64,000 nucleotides of DNA, taken from NCBI GenBank assembly GCA_030549495.1, contig JAUIRK010000925.1:310001-374000 (forward strand), written 5' to 3'. The translations under genes and the position numbers were made by a program. Every line of letters starts with the position of its first letter. Positions within the stretch are counted from its first letter, which is position 1. This DNA comes from Nectonema munidae. Its lineage: Eukaryota; Nematomorpha; Nectonematoida; Nectonematidae. Below the pieces are notes generated by a model. The model made no database searches. It was given only the letters and a program-made list of their open reading frames with translations, and was not told where the DNA came from. Positions 9,843 to 21,527 of the stretch are shown piece by piece.

Positions 9843-11893
9843 TACCGTATATACCCGTGTAATGTTCTACCCCATGAAATGGTCGACCCCCATTTTTAAC
9901 TGCATATTTTTCGATTTTAACATATACTCCATGTAATGTTCGAGTCTTGATTCTAACAATAGCCCAAGCCTAGGCTATGTTAACATTCAGTGCTTGGCAT
10001 TATGCCTAAATTTCATAAAAAAACAAACAGTCGGTACCGTAGCCTCTTCTAAGATTGACATTTACCGGTAATAACTATTAGCTTAGAGTATGCCTATAAA
10101 ATGTATAAATACCTGTATACTCACTACAGGTAATTAAAACTACCAGTGACTACAACAAAAAGGGGAAATGGAAACAAAAAGAAAACATTCTTTGTTTACA
10201 GTCACTTTGTTATAACTACCGAAAGATTGCGAAGCAAGCGCTGTGTAACTAGCGAACAGTTTCATTATCACACATTCAACTCTTCAACCACTCATTTCTA
10301 TTCTTTAATTTCTCTTCACACAATTGCACTATTCGTGTAACTCTATTGTACTGTTACTCTTTCTTAGATCAAAAGTTCTCAAAATATTTTTACTCAGTAC
10401 CCTTCAGAATGCCAGTAAATACATACAGAAAGTTCACTGCAAAATTTAAACTTCAAGTGATCGCTGTTGCTGAAGTTAGCAATAATGTGCAAGCTACAAA
10501 AAAATATGGCATATCAGAAAAGAATGTTCGTGATTGGAGGAAGAAAAAGGAAACTTTAAATAAAATGCCATCATACAAATGTGCCAATCGTGGGAAGAGC
10601 TGCAAGTGGCCACATCTATAAGAAAAAGTTGAAGAATGGGTTACCAGCAATCGGAATGCTGGACTCGCAATATCACGGGAGCTATAAGAATTTTTGCCCT
10701 GAAGGAAGCTAAGAAAATTGGAATTACCGAATTTGTTGCTAGTGCTAATTGGTGCTCCCGGTTCATGAAAAGGAATAATCTGGTTATTAGAAGACGAACT
10801 AAAATTGCACAAAGGCTACCCAAGGAATTGGAAGAAAAGATAACTGGATTTCATAGACTTGTCATTACTCTTCGTAAGAAAAACAGTTACAGTTTAAGTC
10901 ACATTGGAAATTAACATGGATGAAACTCCTATGAATTTTGATATGCCTTCAAACCGAACTGTTGATAAGGCTGGGACAAAATCTATTTTAATAAAAAGAA
11001 CTGGGCATGAAAAAACTCGGTTCACTGTGGTTCTGACTTGCATGGCAGATGGGGCAAAATTAAAGCCAATGGTAATTTTTAAGAGGAAGACAATGCCAAA
11101 GGAGAAATTCCCCAGTGGAGTCATCATACATGTGCATCCACAGGGTTGGATGGATGAAGAAGGATGTAAGCTTTGGTTAAGCAAGGCATGGAAGATCAGG
11201 CCTGGCGCCCTATTAAGAGAAAAATCTCTTCTTGTATGGGATGGTTTTCGTTCACATTTGGTTGAGACTGTGGATAGGGCTGTAAAAAAAAGCAAAACTG
11301 ACATTGCAGTAATTCCTGGAGGCCTAACTAGCATATTACAACCACTCGATGTATCTATCAACCGCCCATTTAAAGATGCGGTCAGAAAGAAATTGAATGA
11401 GTGGATGATTAACGGTGAAAAGAGGTTCACTAAATGTGGTATATGAGACCTCCATCTTTGCCTCTCTTATGCACCTGGATTAAGCTTGGGCTCATGTGCT
11501 ATGGGTGGAACTGAAGATGATGCATTGTATGATGATAATGATGATAGCCTTGATGACGCTCTTGAAGAAGCTGATAGCAGTGAAACGTATGATGACCTCT
11601 TAACAGAAGAAGAATTCAAGAAGATGTTCGCTAGCTCTGATGAGAGCAGTACATTTGAAGGATTTTAATAAATATTCAATTTTTGTAATTTTTTCTTTTC
11701 TGTATTTTTTTATTAATGTTTATTTGCTGCGAAAAAAATATTACTTTTTTGACTTCCGTTGTCGGAAAATCCAAAGCCTAGGCTTATCCGTGACACACTT
11801 TCCAAAACTATACCCCATGTAATGGTCGACCTCTAAATTTTAGGCCATAAAATTGGTCTTCAAATATCGAACATTACATGGGTATATACGGTA
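9843..11893 (+). mobile_element. pogo/Tigger (Tc1/mariner) element, nearly complete
   Basis: Terminal inverted repeats taccgtatatacccgtgtaa at the left, and its near-perfect complement at the right (ttacatgggtatatacggta), are flanked by the TA duplication typical of Tc1/mariner. The inverted repeats extend inward through the shared string atggtcgacc. The roughly 2.05-kb body encodes one transposase on the plus strand. Terminal repeats differ at only a base or two, and the coding region has few lesions, so this is among the younger insertions in the window. Confidence 0.92.
10409..11668 (+). pseudogene. Tigger transposase with Brinker-type DNA-binding domain, lightly broken
   Basis: The protein would begin at ATG 10,409. 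First comes a Brinker-like helix-turn-helix (MPVNTYRKFTAKFKLQVIA ... KKYGISEKNVRDWRKKK), as in vertebrate POGK. Next is a CENP-B-type helix-turn-helix (EKVEEWVTSNRNAGLAI, then ANWCSRFMKRNNLVIRRRT, about 10,625-10,800). Then comes the DDE nuclease: MDETPMNFDMPSNRTVD holds the first Asp (about 10,915), LVWDGFRSH the second (about 11,235), and LQPLDVSINRPFK the third (about 11,340). A short acidic tail (DDALEEADSSETYDDLL) ends at 11,668. Lesions seen are an in-frame stop at 10,619-10,621, frameshifts near 10,687 and 10,900, and a shift after 11,440. The catalytic triad itself is preserved. The minus-strand frame at 10,894-11,430 is antisense to this domain. Confidence 0.88.
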
Positions 11894-12838
11894 TATAAAA
11901 AAAGAAAATATAAATTCTATTACCAATGCTTAGTTTTAAAAGAATTCAAGACATTTCATACCTAAACATTTAAAAAAAATGGGTAAGAAACATCCAAAAC
12001 GACGTACGAAGTATGACTGGTACCTAAGATCTTAGGTATGAAATGTCCTGCAGTGATTTTAAGATGGATGGAACAGTTTGCATGCAGATATTTTGCCGCA
12101 TAAACTCCCCGATTTGGACAGTAAAAAAGTTTCCCATTTAATTAATAAATGAACTCTATCTTACCATAATTTGCATTCATCGGTTTGCTTGTCATATATA
12201 TTTACAACTTTGTTCTCTGAAGCCCAAAAGCGTTCGAAGATTTTGTAAGAACCCCGTTCATAGATCAAGGCATATCATCGAACTTCAACCAAAAATGTTG
12301 GCTAACTTTTGCGAGTTACCTTTCCAAATATGTTGACAAGAGTGTCGAAGCGCTGATCAAAATTTTTGTTTTGGTAAATGCTTGTAGATTAATCAAGATG
12401 GGGTGTTCTTAACGCTTGCATTTCACAATATAATTTCTAAATTACTCACGTACCAAATTTGGTATAGCACAAAGCGGTACTTTAGAAGTTCTATATTCAG
12501 ATTTAACTTTCAAAAATGAGATATCGTAACTAACAGCATTTATATGTTGTATGCAACAATGAAATCTGGAATGCATTCATGATCGAGAGGTATACATTTT
12601 ATGGAGTTGATATAAAAGTAATTGCTCTAAGAGTAGTTAGTACTCATGTTAGCGTCCAAATCTCGTAAATTTAAACGAACAAGCCAATTTTGTTCACGCA
12701 ATGGAATATTTGGAATAAAAATACAAGCAATATAAAAGAAACTCAAGCTTTAATGCTAAAGAGAGAAGAATGTGTTAATAATAATAATAATCACCATCAT
12801 CATCATCATGATGAGCAGTAGAAGTTTCTTCAGATATA
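11894..12838. other. Non-coding sequence with a 16-bp inverted repeat
   Basis: gacatttcatacctaa (about 11,950) recurs as a perfect inverted copy near 12,035, enclosing about 70 bases; this may be a miniature element. A CAT/AAT simple repeat lies at about 12,778-12,812. Nothing else is recognised. Confidence 0.45.
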
Positions 12839-13321
12839 TTGCGTGTACGCACTCACACTGATACGACTCAAATAAAACGTGTGAGTACATCAACGCTGAA
12901 CTCAAAGAATCATGATTGCAATCATTTGGTTTTAAATGGCAATACCAAAGTCGTTGAGATAACGAATGATGAGTTAATGAAAAAGTTCAAATATTCACAA
13001 GTAATCAGTAGGAGAAGACAAAAATCCATATTAAATTACAGAATGCGTCCAAACAAAGAGTCTACGCAAGAACATTCAAACGTTGAGACCAATTTTAAAT
13101 GTCTCGCAATTAAAAGAAGATCCGAAAAGCGTGTTGATCGAAAAAAGGACATAAGGAATAATGAATTGAAAATGAATTCAGGCTTCCTTTTTGATTCTCT
13201 AGAAGGATGGGAAGAAAATAGTATTTTTCTTGCTCATCTTCCTATTCATGTATTATTTTATTATTCTATTGATATGTTTATTTTAGAAGCAAAATCTTTG
13301 ACAAATATGCACAATAATTAA
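12832..13321 (+). CDS. Unrecognised open frame, possible exon
   Basis: The frame stays open for about 160 codons from near 12,839 but lacks an ATG at its start. A possible acceptor (tttcttcag) precedes it at about 12,833. The predicted peptide is hydrophilic and Arg/Lys/Asn-rich (RRRQKS, RRSEKRVDRKKD) and then becomes hydrophobic near its end. No domain is recognised. In AT-rich DNA an open frame of this length is unusual, which is the main support. It could equally be decayed transposon coding sequence. Confidence 0.2.
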
Positions 13322-13328
13322 TCGAAAA

Positions 13329-13523
13329 AATAATTATAACAAATATAAAAAATTGTAAAAACTGGACACTTTATTGCTGTTTTTGCCGACTAGTTTCGGA
13401 GTATAAACTCCTTTTTCAAAGAAAATATATAAAAAATGCAAATGAGTTTATACTCCGAAACCAGTCAGCAAAATCAAAGTGTCCAGTTTTTACAATTTTT
13501 TATATTTGTTATTATAATTATGT
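13329..13523. repeat. Foldback with two opposed hammerhead-ribozyme-like cores
   Basis: Two arms of about 85-90 bases (13,329-13,418 and 13,440-13,523) are inverted copies separated by a short spacer. In each arm, read outward from the spacer, there is a hairpin ggagtttatactcc (imperfect in the right arm) immediately followed by GAAAC and then (c/t)agtc(g/a)gc. This is the stem II - GAAA - short stem III - GTC order of type I hammerhead ribozymes, which are known in the terminal repeats of Penelope-like elements and in retrozymes. The other core box (CUGANGA) is imperfect in both arms, so activity is doubtful. Confidence 0.6.
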
Positions 13524-14107
13524 TTATTTTATGCATTAGAGCACATATTTGAAGATGGATCACTAGATACTTACATCGTATGCATTAATGTGTTCTGTGC
13601 TCCAATATATGTGACTCAGGGAATCATGCCGTCTCCCTTACTTTCTAGCTTAAAAAAATAATTTTTAGTTTTGGTGAAATTTTATCACCTCCAAATAAGG
13701 AGTTTTAATAACATCTCATTAAATCACAGACTTCTAATACCGTACTAGCAAATCCATAGCGGTCCATGAGAAGTTTTTGGGGGTCCGTGATATGTTTTCA
13801 GAATTTCAGTGATTCTTATTCCACATGTTTTGTAATTCAAAATGTTTAATCATTGAAAATGATAAATGTTCGTTTAGAAGTGTTATTTATAAAATCTCTT
13901 GCAACATTTGCAAAAGTTTTTACATTCGTCAATTATCCTTCGTCTTTGAAAACACATACACGGCATCAGATATAATGAGATAAATTTCGCGTTAGATTTT
14001 CACTTTTCGCATTTTCATTCACAAACTGACTTCTCTGTTAAGTACTTGAACTTTGTAAATGTTACAATGAGAGACTCATCCAACAAGAACAATATATTAA
14101 TGAACTA
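13524..14107. other. Non-coding sequence, nothing recognised
   Basis: No coding or repeat structure could be supported here. Confidence 0.35.
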
Positions 14108-14680
14108 CAGCCAGTTTGTTAAAAGTTGATGCGGTGCCCTCTTCATCAATCGGTTGTTCGATTGCTTGTAATGAGTATTATAATATGCATTTGAAGCATC
14201 TTGATATAGTAGTCGCTTTAGTGTCTCGCCACGAAGTCGAAATCCAATACATCGCATCTAGAATAGTGATAGACTTGCACAAGTCCGCTGCAGTGTTTAC
14301 AGTGTCTATCTTTGTGATAAGTTTGTGATAAGACTAATTTTCGATAATTTGCTTTGAAGGACCGTATATAGGAAAGTTTTTGGCTCGTGCTTGAGCGAAC
14401 AATTTTAAACATCATTTGGTTTAACGTGTCAAATCTAATACCACCATACTATTCGCTAAGTTTTCTTCCGTTGGCTTAAGGAAGATTCTTGATTCAAATC
14501 GAACTTTTTTGCCTTAATACTATAGTGTAGCTTCTTTTATATGTACGTGTAGACATCGTGATTAAAAAAGTGATAAACAAAATGAAAACTTAAAAACACA
14601 AAAGAACACTTCATGCAATTAAGAGTTGCTTCGCTGTCTAAAGCGATTTGTATCATAATTCAAAAACGAAATAATGAAAA
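14108..14680 (-). mobile_element. Deleted copy of the Jerky-like pogo element
   Basis: This matches the element at 17,390-19,768 in inverted orientation. Bases about 14,140-14,380 match the complement of 18,800-19,220 (shared catcaatcggttgttcga and gtccgctg), and 14,400-14,670 match the complement of 18,090-18,400 (catcatttggttaacg-like, then ataattcaaaaacgaa). A large internal segment, including most of the DDE domain, is missing. Terminal repeats were not identified. Confidence 0.75.
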
Positions 14681-14929
14681 TAATGTATACAAGAAGGGGG
14701 TTAGCCTATTTAAAAGTTTTCTCTCAAACTCTTTTCTATTTTTCTTCATCTCTTACAATAATTTACACATATTTCATTCACCGTCATAATGACATATTTC
14801 ATATATGTATGTAAAAATGTCATTATTGAATAAATGCTAGATTATTTCAATAATGCTCAAAAAATGAACAAGCAGTTCTGTCAAACTCAAATCATTTAGA
14901 ATATTTACAGCTCTTCAGAGCCGGATAAA

Positions 14930-16790
14930 ATTCTAGGGTCCAAAGGACGCATATAATTCAATCAGGGGAATTATCAATCAAGTTTGACATTTCGGATAAA
15001 AACAAATTCTGAAAAATTCAAATTAAAAAAATCGTTTTTGATTGAAAATCACTATTAAAAGTTTACTTTGAAAATTCTCACTAAAAATATCCTTCAAATT
15101 TAAAATAATTTTTTTAATACAATATCGTCCATGTTTTTCATTTCTGTACTTCTTTTTGGACATGACAGTGTAAAAAGCGGTCAATTTAATTAGTAAAAAT
15201 CAGTTTTTTCAAAAAATCATTTGTTAAGTTTTTCTCACGATCGTAATTTATTATAGTACAAATATTTGAGTATGAGAGAAGTAAGGAAACTTAGGCACAT
15301 TGAAATAAGAACACGTGATTATAAGAAAAATAAAATAGCAACTCGTAAGTTCTTTTATATTGTCAATATAGTAGTCCTTTGAGAGATGCATAGTTTAAAA
15401 AAATAGTAAATAACTTGTCTACACGAAAGATATATTGTTTTCCAATGAACTAGTAGATGGCGTAAAAATCTAGTATTGAGATTTTCAAAAAAGATTATGA
15501 CCGTGAAGAAGAAGCTTCTCTCTTGTTGAATAAAAAGCTTTAAACATTAATCTTATTAGTTAATACTGCAGGCATCAGTAATAAAAAAGTAATCTGGAAA
15601 TTTGTAAACAGTCTGAGTTATCTACCGACAGACCCAATATGTAAAGATATTATAAATGTAAATCAAATTTGACAATTTTTTCCTTTGTTGTTGAAAGAGT
15701 CTTTTATATGACAAAAGTGGAATCTTTTTGTATTAAAAAAGAAGATTATGAATGATTTCATGAAGAACATGAATTCTAAAAAAGGATTGGTTAAAAAATT
15801 CTGTTCATGTCACCTGATGCTACAACATATGATATTGATTAAAAAAAGTCATGATCAACAAAGAGATATACTTCAATAGAAAATCTTTGAAATCGTCTAA
15901 ATTCTGAGCTAAATAAATCTCTCAAAATAAGTTTTTAGAACATAGATTATACAAAATGAATCTCTGATGAAAGTAGAGCTACAAAGGAAGGATCAGTTTA
16001 AAATTAAGAGCAAAATTAGATACCATATGAAATATAGATGAAATGAAGTAGAGATTAGAAGCTGATAGCGAATTTGCCAAGAAAGAATGTCCAAAAGTGC
16101 CTGATTTAGTTAGAGTAGGCCCAATAATCTTTTTCAACATGTCAGTTTGCAAATATTTAAAAAAAACTTTATTTCTGAATTAATTATTATTTATCATACT
16201 AAAAATTTATAAATTTATGAGCTTTTAAAAAAAAATGATTTTTAACCACATTAAAATGTAGTATTCATTACTAAGGTATATTATGACAAAAATAACATCA
16301 TCATTAATTAGTGAAAGGTCGATTTGTTGAATGAATGATAATAATTATTCAGAAATGATAAAAAAAAATATCTGACCACAAATTAAACAAAGTAAAACAG
16401 TAATCGTACATTAAATCGAGAGAGACAAAAATATTTTCAGAATCAAATTGAGCATGTTCAATTTGATGTGTGTTGGATAAGTTTATTTGAAAATACTGAG
16501 AAAGGGTGTTTGACGATCAGTCCTCTGTGAAAACTAATTTACTGACAGGTGAAATATTTTGAGTGAATTGATCACTAATATTTAGTATATTAAATAAATG
16601 AAAATAATAAGCCAAGAAAATGTGCAATCATAATATATTTTCAAGTTTATATATTTGGCATTGATTAACAGCTCTGATTTATTTTTGACAGGTTTGGTTG
16701 ATTTTCAAGAAAAATAAATGACACCATCACATTCGCAATAAATTATATAGTGGGTTCTCGCAATAATTTTGTAAAAATATTCAGTATTTT
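14930..16790 (+). repeat. Unclassified array-flanked repeat, copy A (long form)
   Basis: This is copy A of a family with four members here. In this orientation it carries a partial unit of tandem array 1 (about 14,960-15,030), a ~440-base zone shared with copy D (15,040-15,480, including atacaatatcgtccatg), a core shared with copies B and C (15,480-16,080 and 16,530-16,680), and the start of tandem array 2 (about 16,680-16,790). About 420 bases at 16,090-16,510 have no counterpart in B or C. No intact frame or recognisable protein is present. It lies opposite in orientation to B and C. Confidence 0.7.
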
Positions 16791-17389
16791 GGAAAAAAGA
16801 AGGGGTTCAATAAGCCCCACCCCTGTCAATGAGGAAATAAAAATTTCCTGTCACGAATAGGGTTAATTCTAGCGGCATATTTAGCAAAAACTATTCAGAT
16901 GATGAAATGGACCGAATTGTGAAGGAAAAGAATAATTTTATAGTCAATTTATCGGAGTTAATATATTCTATCATATTAGCAAAAAACAGTCATACCTCGT
17001 TCACCCGGTACTCGATCATCAGAAAACATCGTTATTCGATCAAATATTCAGTTTTAACTCATTTCTCATGCGTTTCCCGCCAGTTTATATGACATTCACA
17101 ATCTGACAGTGACGCCGTCTTCAGCTCTCAGGCCTGCCAGTATAAATTGTAAATCCGACAAACCAATCATATGACGTCTTTTTTTATGACATACCAACTT
17201 AATTGACAGTGAACTTTAAAGATCGAATCAATTATATACATTACGCTAAGATAACAAAAGGAAGAAATCAGTATTTCCCTCTGAGAGTAACTATCACGAC
17301 AGAACTTGTGCTGAGAAGATCAATTACAGGACAAAGACTGCATTACATCTTATTAAAGAAATTTATACATGTACATAATAACAATAATA
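16791..17389. other. Non-coding sequence, nothing recognised
   Basis: Short open frames at 16,907-17,092 and 17,203-17,406 show no domain. Confidence 0.35.
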
Positions 17390-18139
17390 CAGTGAAAACT
17401 CTTTAAACCGGATCCTTAGGAAACCGAAAGTAACTGCCGTCCCGATTTTTTGTCCTTCAAATCATGGTAAAAGATCCTTATCAAACCGAATACTCTCTAA
17501 TATGAAAATCGGACCTAAATTTTTGGAAAAACGAAAGTTTCGTTTTTTCTAAACCGGAAATTACATCGATAGTCAGAAGACATTTTGCTCATCATCAATC
17601 CCTTACACACGATTTATTACATTCATATAAATCATAAACGGTAAATAATACTGACGTAAATGATTCAGATAAACGAGAGAAGACATGATCTCACACATGC
17701 GTGGAATCAATTATTATTGACCAACAGAAATGAAATATCTTAGCAACGAAATTTTTGCATGCATGTATGATGTAGATGTTGTGACATTGAGTGTAATAAG
17801 TGAAAATTATCGTATGATAAAAGGAAAAATAGAAATGAGTGTGGGAGAAAACGTTAAAATACACTTTCCATCCTCCTAGCTTTTTACTCGTCGACCCCTT
17901 CATAGAACATTTGTCTTCACATCGACCCCCACCCCACATAGAAATGTTTCAAAAAGAAATTTATTACTACTATGAAGTAAAAAAAACATAGCACAATTTG
18001 GTAAGTTTGTCTAGCCTAAAGATCTGTTATCGACCCCCAGGGGTCGAATCGAGCACTTTGCCGACCCTGTCCTAGATGTAACATTGTGCAAATTTTTTTC
18101 CTCACTTCGTTTTTGAATTATGACAAATCGATTCACACA

Positions 18140-19310
18140 GTAAAAGAGCTTTCATTTTGTTAATCAATTTTTCCAATCACAATATCTGCAAAAAAAGGTT
18201 AAATTATGAATCAAGAAACTTCCCTAAGCCAACGCAAAAAACGCAGCGAAAAGAATGGCATTTCACATGTTTCCCACACATAAATATTGGAAAAAAGTCG
18301 ACACAAACCTTAGTTTATTTGAAAAGATCGCTGATGGAAAAAATAAACGTAATGAAAAAAATTGTAGATTTGACGCGTTGAACCAAATGATGTATGAGCT
18401 CAACCACGGACCAAAAATTTCCCAATTTCAGGTCCAATCATACAAGCCAAAGCATCCGAATAAAGCAGATTAAACTAGGTAAGGAATATTTTGATTTTAA
18501 GGCTTCTGCCGAATGGCTTTGTTCTGGGAAGTCCCTCTACTCCATACAATCCTATTTTCGCTTTGAGGAGAAAAGGCTGTCGTAGACGAAAAACACTAGA
18601 AGACTGGATCCAAAGAATTCCTTCTATACTTGAGAGATAAAAGATTGACGGCTCTCTTTTTCATTTTTGCCGAAAAAAACTCTTGCAACGAAATCAAGCA
18701 GTTAGAGCGGCGCAAACATTTCGAAAGAATGGCTGACTACTGTCTTGCTTGGGTGCAGCGCAACAAGTGAAAAGTTAACACCAATAGTTATAGGAAAGTC
18801 AAGCAAAGCAAAATTACGAAACTTGTTAATGATGCCACTTATCACAATGATGGACACTGTAGTAAACACAGCAGCGGACTTTGTAAAGTCTATCACTATT
18901 CTTTTAGACAGCATGGCGAGACACTAAACTCTAAAGCGGTGTTTGCCAAAGTGGTCAAAACAGTTGAAACTCTACTTTTAAACAAAGTTAATCATATTGG
19001 AACAAGGGGTCGATGGTAGCAAAAAAAATTATGAAGGGGTCAAAAGATTAATAAAGTTTGGGAACCTCTGCTCTAAAGGGACTACTATAATGGATGCTTC
19101 AAACGCTGCGGGTTTCCAGTTGATAGTTCAATAGAAGACGAAGATGCAGAAAAGGATCCGTCATTAAAAACTTACTTAACAAGTCATCGAACAACCGATT
19201 GATGAAGATGCGCACATAGAATTTTGATGCATCTAAACCAACAGAAAATGACAACAACTGGGAGACCCTTGAAAGCAACATTCAACTAAGCGAGATTGAG
19301 ATAAAAAACA
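18140..19310 (+). pseudogene. Jerky/Tigger transposase remnant
   Basis: Plus-strand pieces appear in order. A basic N-terminal part is at about 18,157-18,470. Next is GEKAVVDEKHKKTGSK-like sequence (about 18,565-18,610), which in Jerky-like proteins follows the first catalytic Asp block. Then comes LGCSATSEKLTPIVIGKSSK (about 18,745-18,805), the hallmark strand of the DDE fold. After the nested MITE, a C-terminal block (CGFPVDSSIEDEDAEKDPSLKTYL) is at about 19,100-19,180. Frameshifts and stops separate the blocks. The nested MITE interrupts the region that would carry the later catalytic residues. Confidence 0.75.
18929..19078. mobile_element. hAT MITE nested in the Jerky-like element
   Basis: The 134-base insert (18,937-19,070) has ends cggtgtttgccaaagtgg and agtttgggaacctctg, inverted copies of the common hAT terminus CAG-GGTTCCCAAAC. 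It is bounded by the perfect 8-mer CTCTAAAG on both sides. Confidence 0.9.
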
Positions 19311-19768
19311 AAGTGTAACAAGTCTAAACATTACATCCCAGAATAACCATCACAAGAGTACACACTATTTTGGAAGAACTTGAAGACTTTGCCTTCTCAC
19401 AAGATCCAAGCATGCTGTCACATGTCAATCAATTAACAAAAATTAACAATTTATCCACGGTTAAAAGTAAATTAAATGCAAGACACTCTTTCGAAACAAT
19501 GTTATTAATTTTTATAATTATAATTTATTTTGTTTTTTTTTTAAAAATCGATGTAATTATTTTTATCTAAGAATAAATATTTTATGATTCATTTTTTTCC
19601 AAGATAAGGGTATATAACAAATCTTTTTAGTGTTTCTTTTTATCTTTTTAAGATTTAGAATCATACAGAGTTGAAATAATAAGGGCTGTATAGAAAAAAA
19701 AACAAAATCTTGTCAAACCGAATGTTTTTGTTATTTCCATGAGATTTCGATTTAGAGCGGTTTCACTG

Positions 19769-20036
19769 TATTACAAAATAGAATGAGAGTTTAGAAATTA
19801 AAAAAATAGAAGTTCACTTGTTTGATGATGCAATCCACGTTTTTTGAATAGAGCATGCTGCCTGTTAGAGTCTTACTCCTCCGTTAAAGGTACCTCTTAT
19901 TCAACCGAATACATGCTTATATTGAGAAAGATCAATGCGAACGATGCGATTATTCAATATAAAATCCAAATAGCTTGTGCAACCTATAAAATTTGGTCAT
20001 TGTGTTCAATTCATGTTTTGAATTTGGTGTATTAAA
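19769..20036. other. Short non-coding gap
   Basis: Nothing is recognised apart from a short open frame (19,844-20,035) without a domain. Confidence 0.35.
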
Positions 20037-20515
20037 GCTAGCACAAGTTATTCCTGTCTTTTAAATGGATGATAAGTCTTTAAAAAATTATAGACCAATT
20101 AGCATAATTACAACACTTTCAAAATTATTTAAAAAGATACTATTAACTTACTATTAATTTTAATTGATACTTCTCTTTCCTTATCGGTTTGGATTCAGAA
20201 CAAATTTTATTACTAAATATGTGCATAGAATTTTCCAAGATACATCATTATTTGGAAAACTATGATGGCGCATAGTTTTATTCATTGATCTGAGTAGAGC
20301 GTTTGACACACCCATGAAAATTTATTGACAAATTTGAAATACTCTGGCTCTTCTTATTCTTCTTTGAAACTGTTCGAGTTATATTTTTCACAAAGAATGC
20401 AGTTTGTAAGTATAGATAAAATCTAATTAAAAAAATAGGGGGACGAATTTAAAGTGGAAATGGTATATTAAATAAACATTTTATATTTTATCTATGAATG
20501 ATATTAGTTTTTGAC
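20037..20515 (+). pseudogene. LINE reverse transcriptase remnant (Jockey/I-like)
   Basis: Plus-strand blocks in several frames read as the core of a non-LTR reverse transcriptase: DDKSLKNYRPISIITTLSKLF (about 20,065-20,125), PYRFGFRTNF, then VLFIDLSRAFDT (first catalytic Asp motif, about 20,275-20,310), then KLFESYL-like sequence and MNDISF near 20,490. Stops and small indels are frequent and the catalytic YADD block was not found, so this is an old 5'- and 3'-truncated fragment. Confidence 0.75.
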
Positions 20516-21440
20516 TTTTCTTTTATCCACTCCATGTAATAAATAAGATGAAATTTATTTTGTTTTCATTTAAATACCAACACATGATCGTGTGAATAAA
20601 CTTTCTTTCTTCTTCGTATGTCAATATTTCTTTCATTTATGAAGGAGTATATCACAGATGTTGATATTGATCCATTTATAAATTTCTTTCCTGCACATAA
20701 TAAAAGATTTCATTTTCAATTCAAGATGCATATTTTAAATATTTATTTTTTTTAAAAAACTTTCAATTTTTATTTAATCGTGTAAAAAGAGAATATCAAC
20801 TTGTTATATTGTAGAAAAAAGAAATATTATTATTGACTTTGTTTATATAAAAGCATAAAAAGTTAAATGGTACAATTTCAAAATTAAGTTTCATGAAAGT
20901 ATATTTCAATTTTTGTATATAAAATAGGTTAAACGTAGATTCAAAACATTGATTAAAGTTTTTTCTTGGGAAAAATTTGCCCCCCTCCCTATAAAAATAT
21001 ACAGCAAAAAATAAATCTCGACAGGAATTTTCCACCGCCCGATACGACAGATTTACTAGTAACAAAATTCAAGGATTTTTAAATATGGCATAAATATTAT
21101 GAATTTACATGTTAAATATAAAAAAATATTTGAGTATTAAAATACTCTTGAAGGTGAAGATTTGGAAAGTGGAGAAGATGAGTGATTCCTTTAGTCATAT
21201 TGTTAACTAATTTCGTTACAAAAAAACTTCGTTTCTAAGACGCTTCGTACGTATAGTTTTCGACGCTTCGTACCTAGTTTTTATTTATACGAAATGTCTA
21301 AATTCACAAATTTATATATTTTAAATCGCATTCCTATTATTTTCAATGCTAAGTTCCCTATGTGTACAATCAGACATTGAGAAACACAGAGGAGGAGGAA
21401 GTAGAAATATTATTAAAACATATACGCTCGTTAGTTTACT
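20516..21440. other. Non-coding sequence with gacgcttcgtac duplication
   Basis: The 12-mer gacgcttcgtac occurs twice at about 21,239-21,275. Otherwise this is AT-rich sequence without recognised structure. Confidence 0.4.
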
Positions 21441-21527
21441 TTCGGTGGAAAAATAACGACTGTTCTTCGTATTGCAAGTTACCAAATATACACTATACAT
21501 AAGAAAATCAAAAAGGTTCTTTCAAAA

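Larger units (their letters stand above)
17390..19768 (+). mobile_element. Jerky-like pogo/Tigger element with TA target duplication
   Basis: The left end CAGTGAAAACTCTTTAAACC and the right end ggtttcactg (complement CAGTGAAACC) are flanked by TA. Length is about 2.4 kb. The plus strand encodes a degraded Jerky/Tigger transposase (18,090-19,310), and a hAT MITE is inserted in it at 18,937-19,070. A deleted relative lies at 14.1-14.7 kb. The stretch at 17,870-18,080 contains gtcgacccc-type repeats that resemble a second MITE insertion, but no matching left end was found. Confidence 0.85.

Noticed and set aside
10894-11430. Long minus-strand open frame of 178 codons.
   Set aside because: It is exactly antisense to the conserved DDE domain of the Tigger transposase.
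15560-15700. A stretch reading like a short-chain dehydrogenase (NTAGIS ... DIINVNQ).
   Set aside because: The homologous bases in copies B and C of the repeat align but do not preserve the peptide, and the frame has stops nearby. Treated as coincidence.
17870-18080. gtcgaccccc repeats considered as another nested hAT MITE.
   Set aside because: A plausible right end exists but no matching left end or target duplication was found.
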